A stretch of 51,824 nucleotides of DNA from Chitinophagaceae bacterium. GTDB lineage: Bacteria; Bacteroidota; Bacteroidia; Chitinophagales; Chitinophagaceae. Location: positions 1-51,824 of the forward strand of contig CANBSH010000011.1 of NCBI GenBank assembly GCA_947372105.1. Direction: 5' to 3'. The notes under the pieces are model-generated. The model was not told the DNA's origin and ran no database searches. It saw only the letters and a list, made by a program, of their open reading frames with translations. Within the stretch, counting starts at the first letter, position 1. Each line of letters opens with the position of its first letter. Positions 50,574 to 51,824 of this stretch are shown piece by piece. The position numbers and the translations under genes are program-made.

Positions 50574-51824
50574 TTAGCCAAGTTCAGGATACAATATAAA
50601 TTGTTCCATAAAGGCGTTTACTTCTTTTTTAGTGTTCGCTAACACTGTCTCATCATCTGCATTCATTAACGCTTTATCGATGGCTTCTACTACAAATGGA
50701 ATATGAGTTTCGGTCATTCCGCGAGTGGTAATTGCGGCAACCCCAAAGCGAATACCCGAAGTCACAAATGCTGATTTGTCATCATAAGGGACCATATTTT
50801 TGTTGGCAGTAATATCGGCATGTCCTAAAACTTGTTCTGCTTTTTTACCACTAATATTTTTATTTCTTAAATCAATCAACATTAAATGGTTGTCCGTTCC
50901 GCCACTAATAATTTCATATCCTTTAGCTACAAATGCAGCTGCCATTGCTTGTGCATTTTTTTGTACTTGCTTGGCATAGATAGTATATTCGTCTGTTAAT
51001 ATTTCACCAAACGCAATTGCTTTTGCAGCAATCACATGCTCCAAAGGTCCACCTTGTGTACCTGGGAATACTGCCATATCAATCACGTTGGACCATAATC
51101 TTAAATTACCTTTTGGATCTTTTAATCCTAAAGTATTTTCACCATCTATTGCCATCATGATGACTCCACCACGAGGTCCACGTAATGTTTTGTGTGTGGT
51201 AGATGTTACAAAATGACAATGATTGAAAGGAGAACTCAATAAACCTTTAGCAATTAAACCGGCTGGGTGTGCGATATCTGCTAAAACAAAAGCGCCAACT
51301 TCATCTGCTACTTTACGAATACGAGCATAATCTATATCGCGACTATAAGCACTTGCGCCACAAATAATTAATTTAGGTTGGTGTGCTCTTGCTTGACTTT
51401 CTAACATTTCATAATCAATTAATCCTGTTTCTTTGACAACGCCATAAAAATGAGGTTGGTAAGTTTTGCCTGAAAAATTTACGGCACTACCATGTGTTAA
51501 GTGGCCACCCATACTTAAATCCAAACCTAAGATGGCGTCACCTGGTTGAAGTATGGCTAACATTAATGCAGCATTTGCTTGGGCACCACTATGTGGTTGC
51601 ACATTCGCATATTCAATTCCAAAAACTTCTTTTAAACGATCTATAGCCAATGTTTCAGTTTTATCTACAATTTCGCAACCACCATAATAACGACGACCTG
51701 GATAACCTTCTGCATATTTGTTGGTCATCACACCACCCATTGCTTGCATCACTTGTAAACTTGTAAAGTTTTCAGAAGCAATTAATTCAATGCCACGACG
51801 TTGGCGTTCTAATTCTTGGCGGAT
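50574..51824 (-). CDS. glyA: Serine hydroxymethyltransferase, 5' end outside the window
   Basis: A PLP enzyme converting serine and tetrahydrofolate to glycine and methylenetetrahydrofolate. The visible 416 residues run from [20 protein letters not shown], which is in frame right up to the window edge, so the true start lies beyond 51824, and the GTG at 51752 is not the start. Motifs include [13 protein letters not shown], the PLP lysine in [13 protein letters not shown], and [20 protein letters not shown]. Only about ten N-terminal residues should be missing. A clear terminator follows it. Confidence 0.95.
   Translation of the reverse strand: MRQELERQRRGIELIASENFTSLQVMQAMGGVMTNKYAEGYPGRRYYGGCEIVDKTETLAIDRLKEVFGIEYANVQPHSGAQANAALMLAILQPGDAILGLDLSMGGHLTHGSAVNFSGKTYQPHFYGVVKETGLIDYEMLESQARAHQPKLIICGASAYSRDIDYARIRKVADEVGAFVLADIAHPAGLIAKGLLSSPFNHCHFVTSTTHKTLRGPRGGVIMMAIDGENTLGLKDPKGNLRLWSNVIDMAVFPGTQGGPLEHVIAAKAIAFGEILTDEYTIYAKQVQKNAQAMAAAFVAKGYEIISGGTDNHLMLIDLRNKNISGKKAEQVLGHADITANKNMVPYDDKSAFVTSGIRFGVAAITTRGMTETHIPFVVEAIDKALMNADDETVLANTKKEVNAFMEQFILYPELG

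Overview
The window reads as a chromosomal segment of a Bacteroidota bacterium, most likely a member of the Chitinophagaceae; this is inferred from gene content only. Supporting signs are the low GC content, AT-rich starts without Shine-Dalgarno sequences, repeated TAnnTTTG promoter boxes, GldF/GldG, a MurF-alanine racemase fusion, a type 2 isoleucyl-tRNA synthetase, a bacterial geranylgeranylglyceryl phosphate synthase, DUF4293 and DUF6427-like proteins, and a DksA-like protein lacking most zinc-finger cysteines. No rRNA, tRNA, CRISPR array, prophage or insertion sequence was found. Coding density is high and most genes are housekeeping.

Layout. 0.3-2.7 kb: acpP-fabF-rnc. 2.7-5.4 kb: methylmalonyl-CoA epimerase, then iscS-iscU-iscA. 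5.4-8.9 kb: a fused gliding ABC permease/auxiliary protein (GldFG) and a TerC-family protein. 8.9-16.5 kb: murF-alr, lspA, ileS and a DksA-like protein with a histone H1-like tail. 16.5-24.4 kb: an MsbA-type ABC exporter, rbfA, a LolC/E-type permease, a lone transketolase N-terminal half, frr, an EamA transporter, scpA and an amidohydrolase. 24.4-29.0 kb: dxs, a LytS/LytTR two-component pair and GGGP synthase. 29.3-35.6 kb: B12-dependent ribonucleotide reductase, a hairpin-rich tandem repeat, and a GMC dehydrogenase with its small exported partner. 35.6-42 kb: metG, LD-carboxypeptidase, an unknown secreted protein with a membrane protein, and purQ. 42-48.2 kb: a stand-alone DsbD-alpha domain, full-length DsbD, an ECF sigma factor and uvrA. 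48.2-51.8 kb: an SPFH protein with a ribbon-helix-helix partner, a HicA/HicB toxin-antitoxin pair, a DUF4293 protein and glyA, which runs off the right edge.

How the genes connect. Several envelope functions lie close together: MurF-Alr and LdcA for peptidoglycan, LspA and LolC/E for lipoproteins, the MsbA-type exporter, DsbD and GldFG. Dxs and GGGP synthase belong to isoprenoid and ether-lipid chemistry. IscSUA supplies Fe-S clusters, which may include one in the GMC dehydrogenase.

The most interesting signals are not a new gene cluster. They are (i) a DsbD whose own alpha domain has lost its cysteine pair beside a separate alpha domain that keeps it; (ii) an exact 91-bp-period hairpin array after nrdJ; (iii) two gene 3' ends, of iscS and the GMC gene, repeated downstream around hairpins; (iv) promoter -7 boxes only 4-5 nt from start codons in about eight genes, which predicts leaderless mRNAs; and (v) inverted and direct repeats immediately before hicA.
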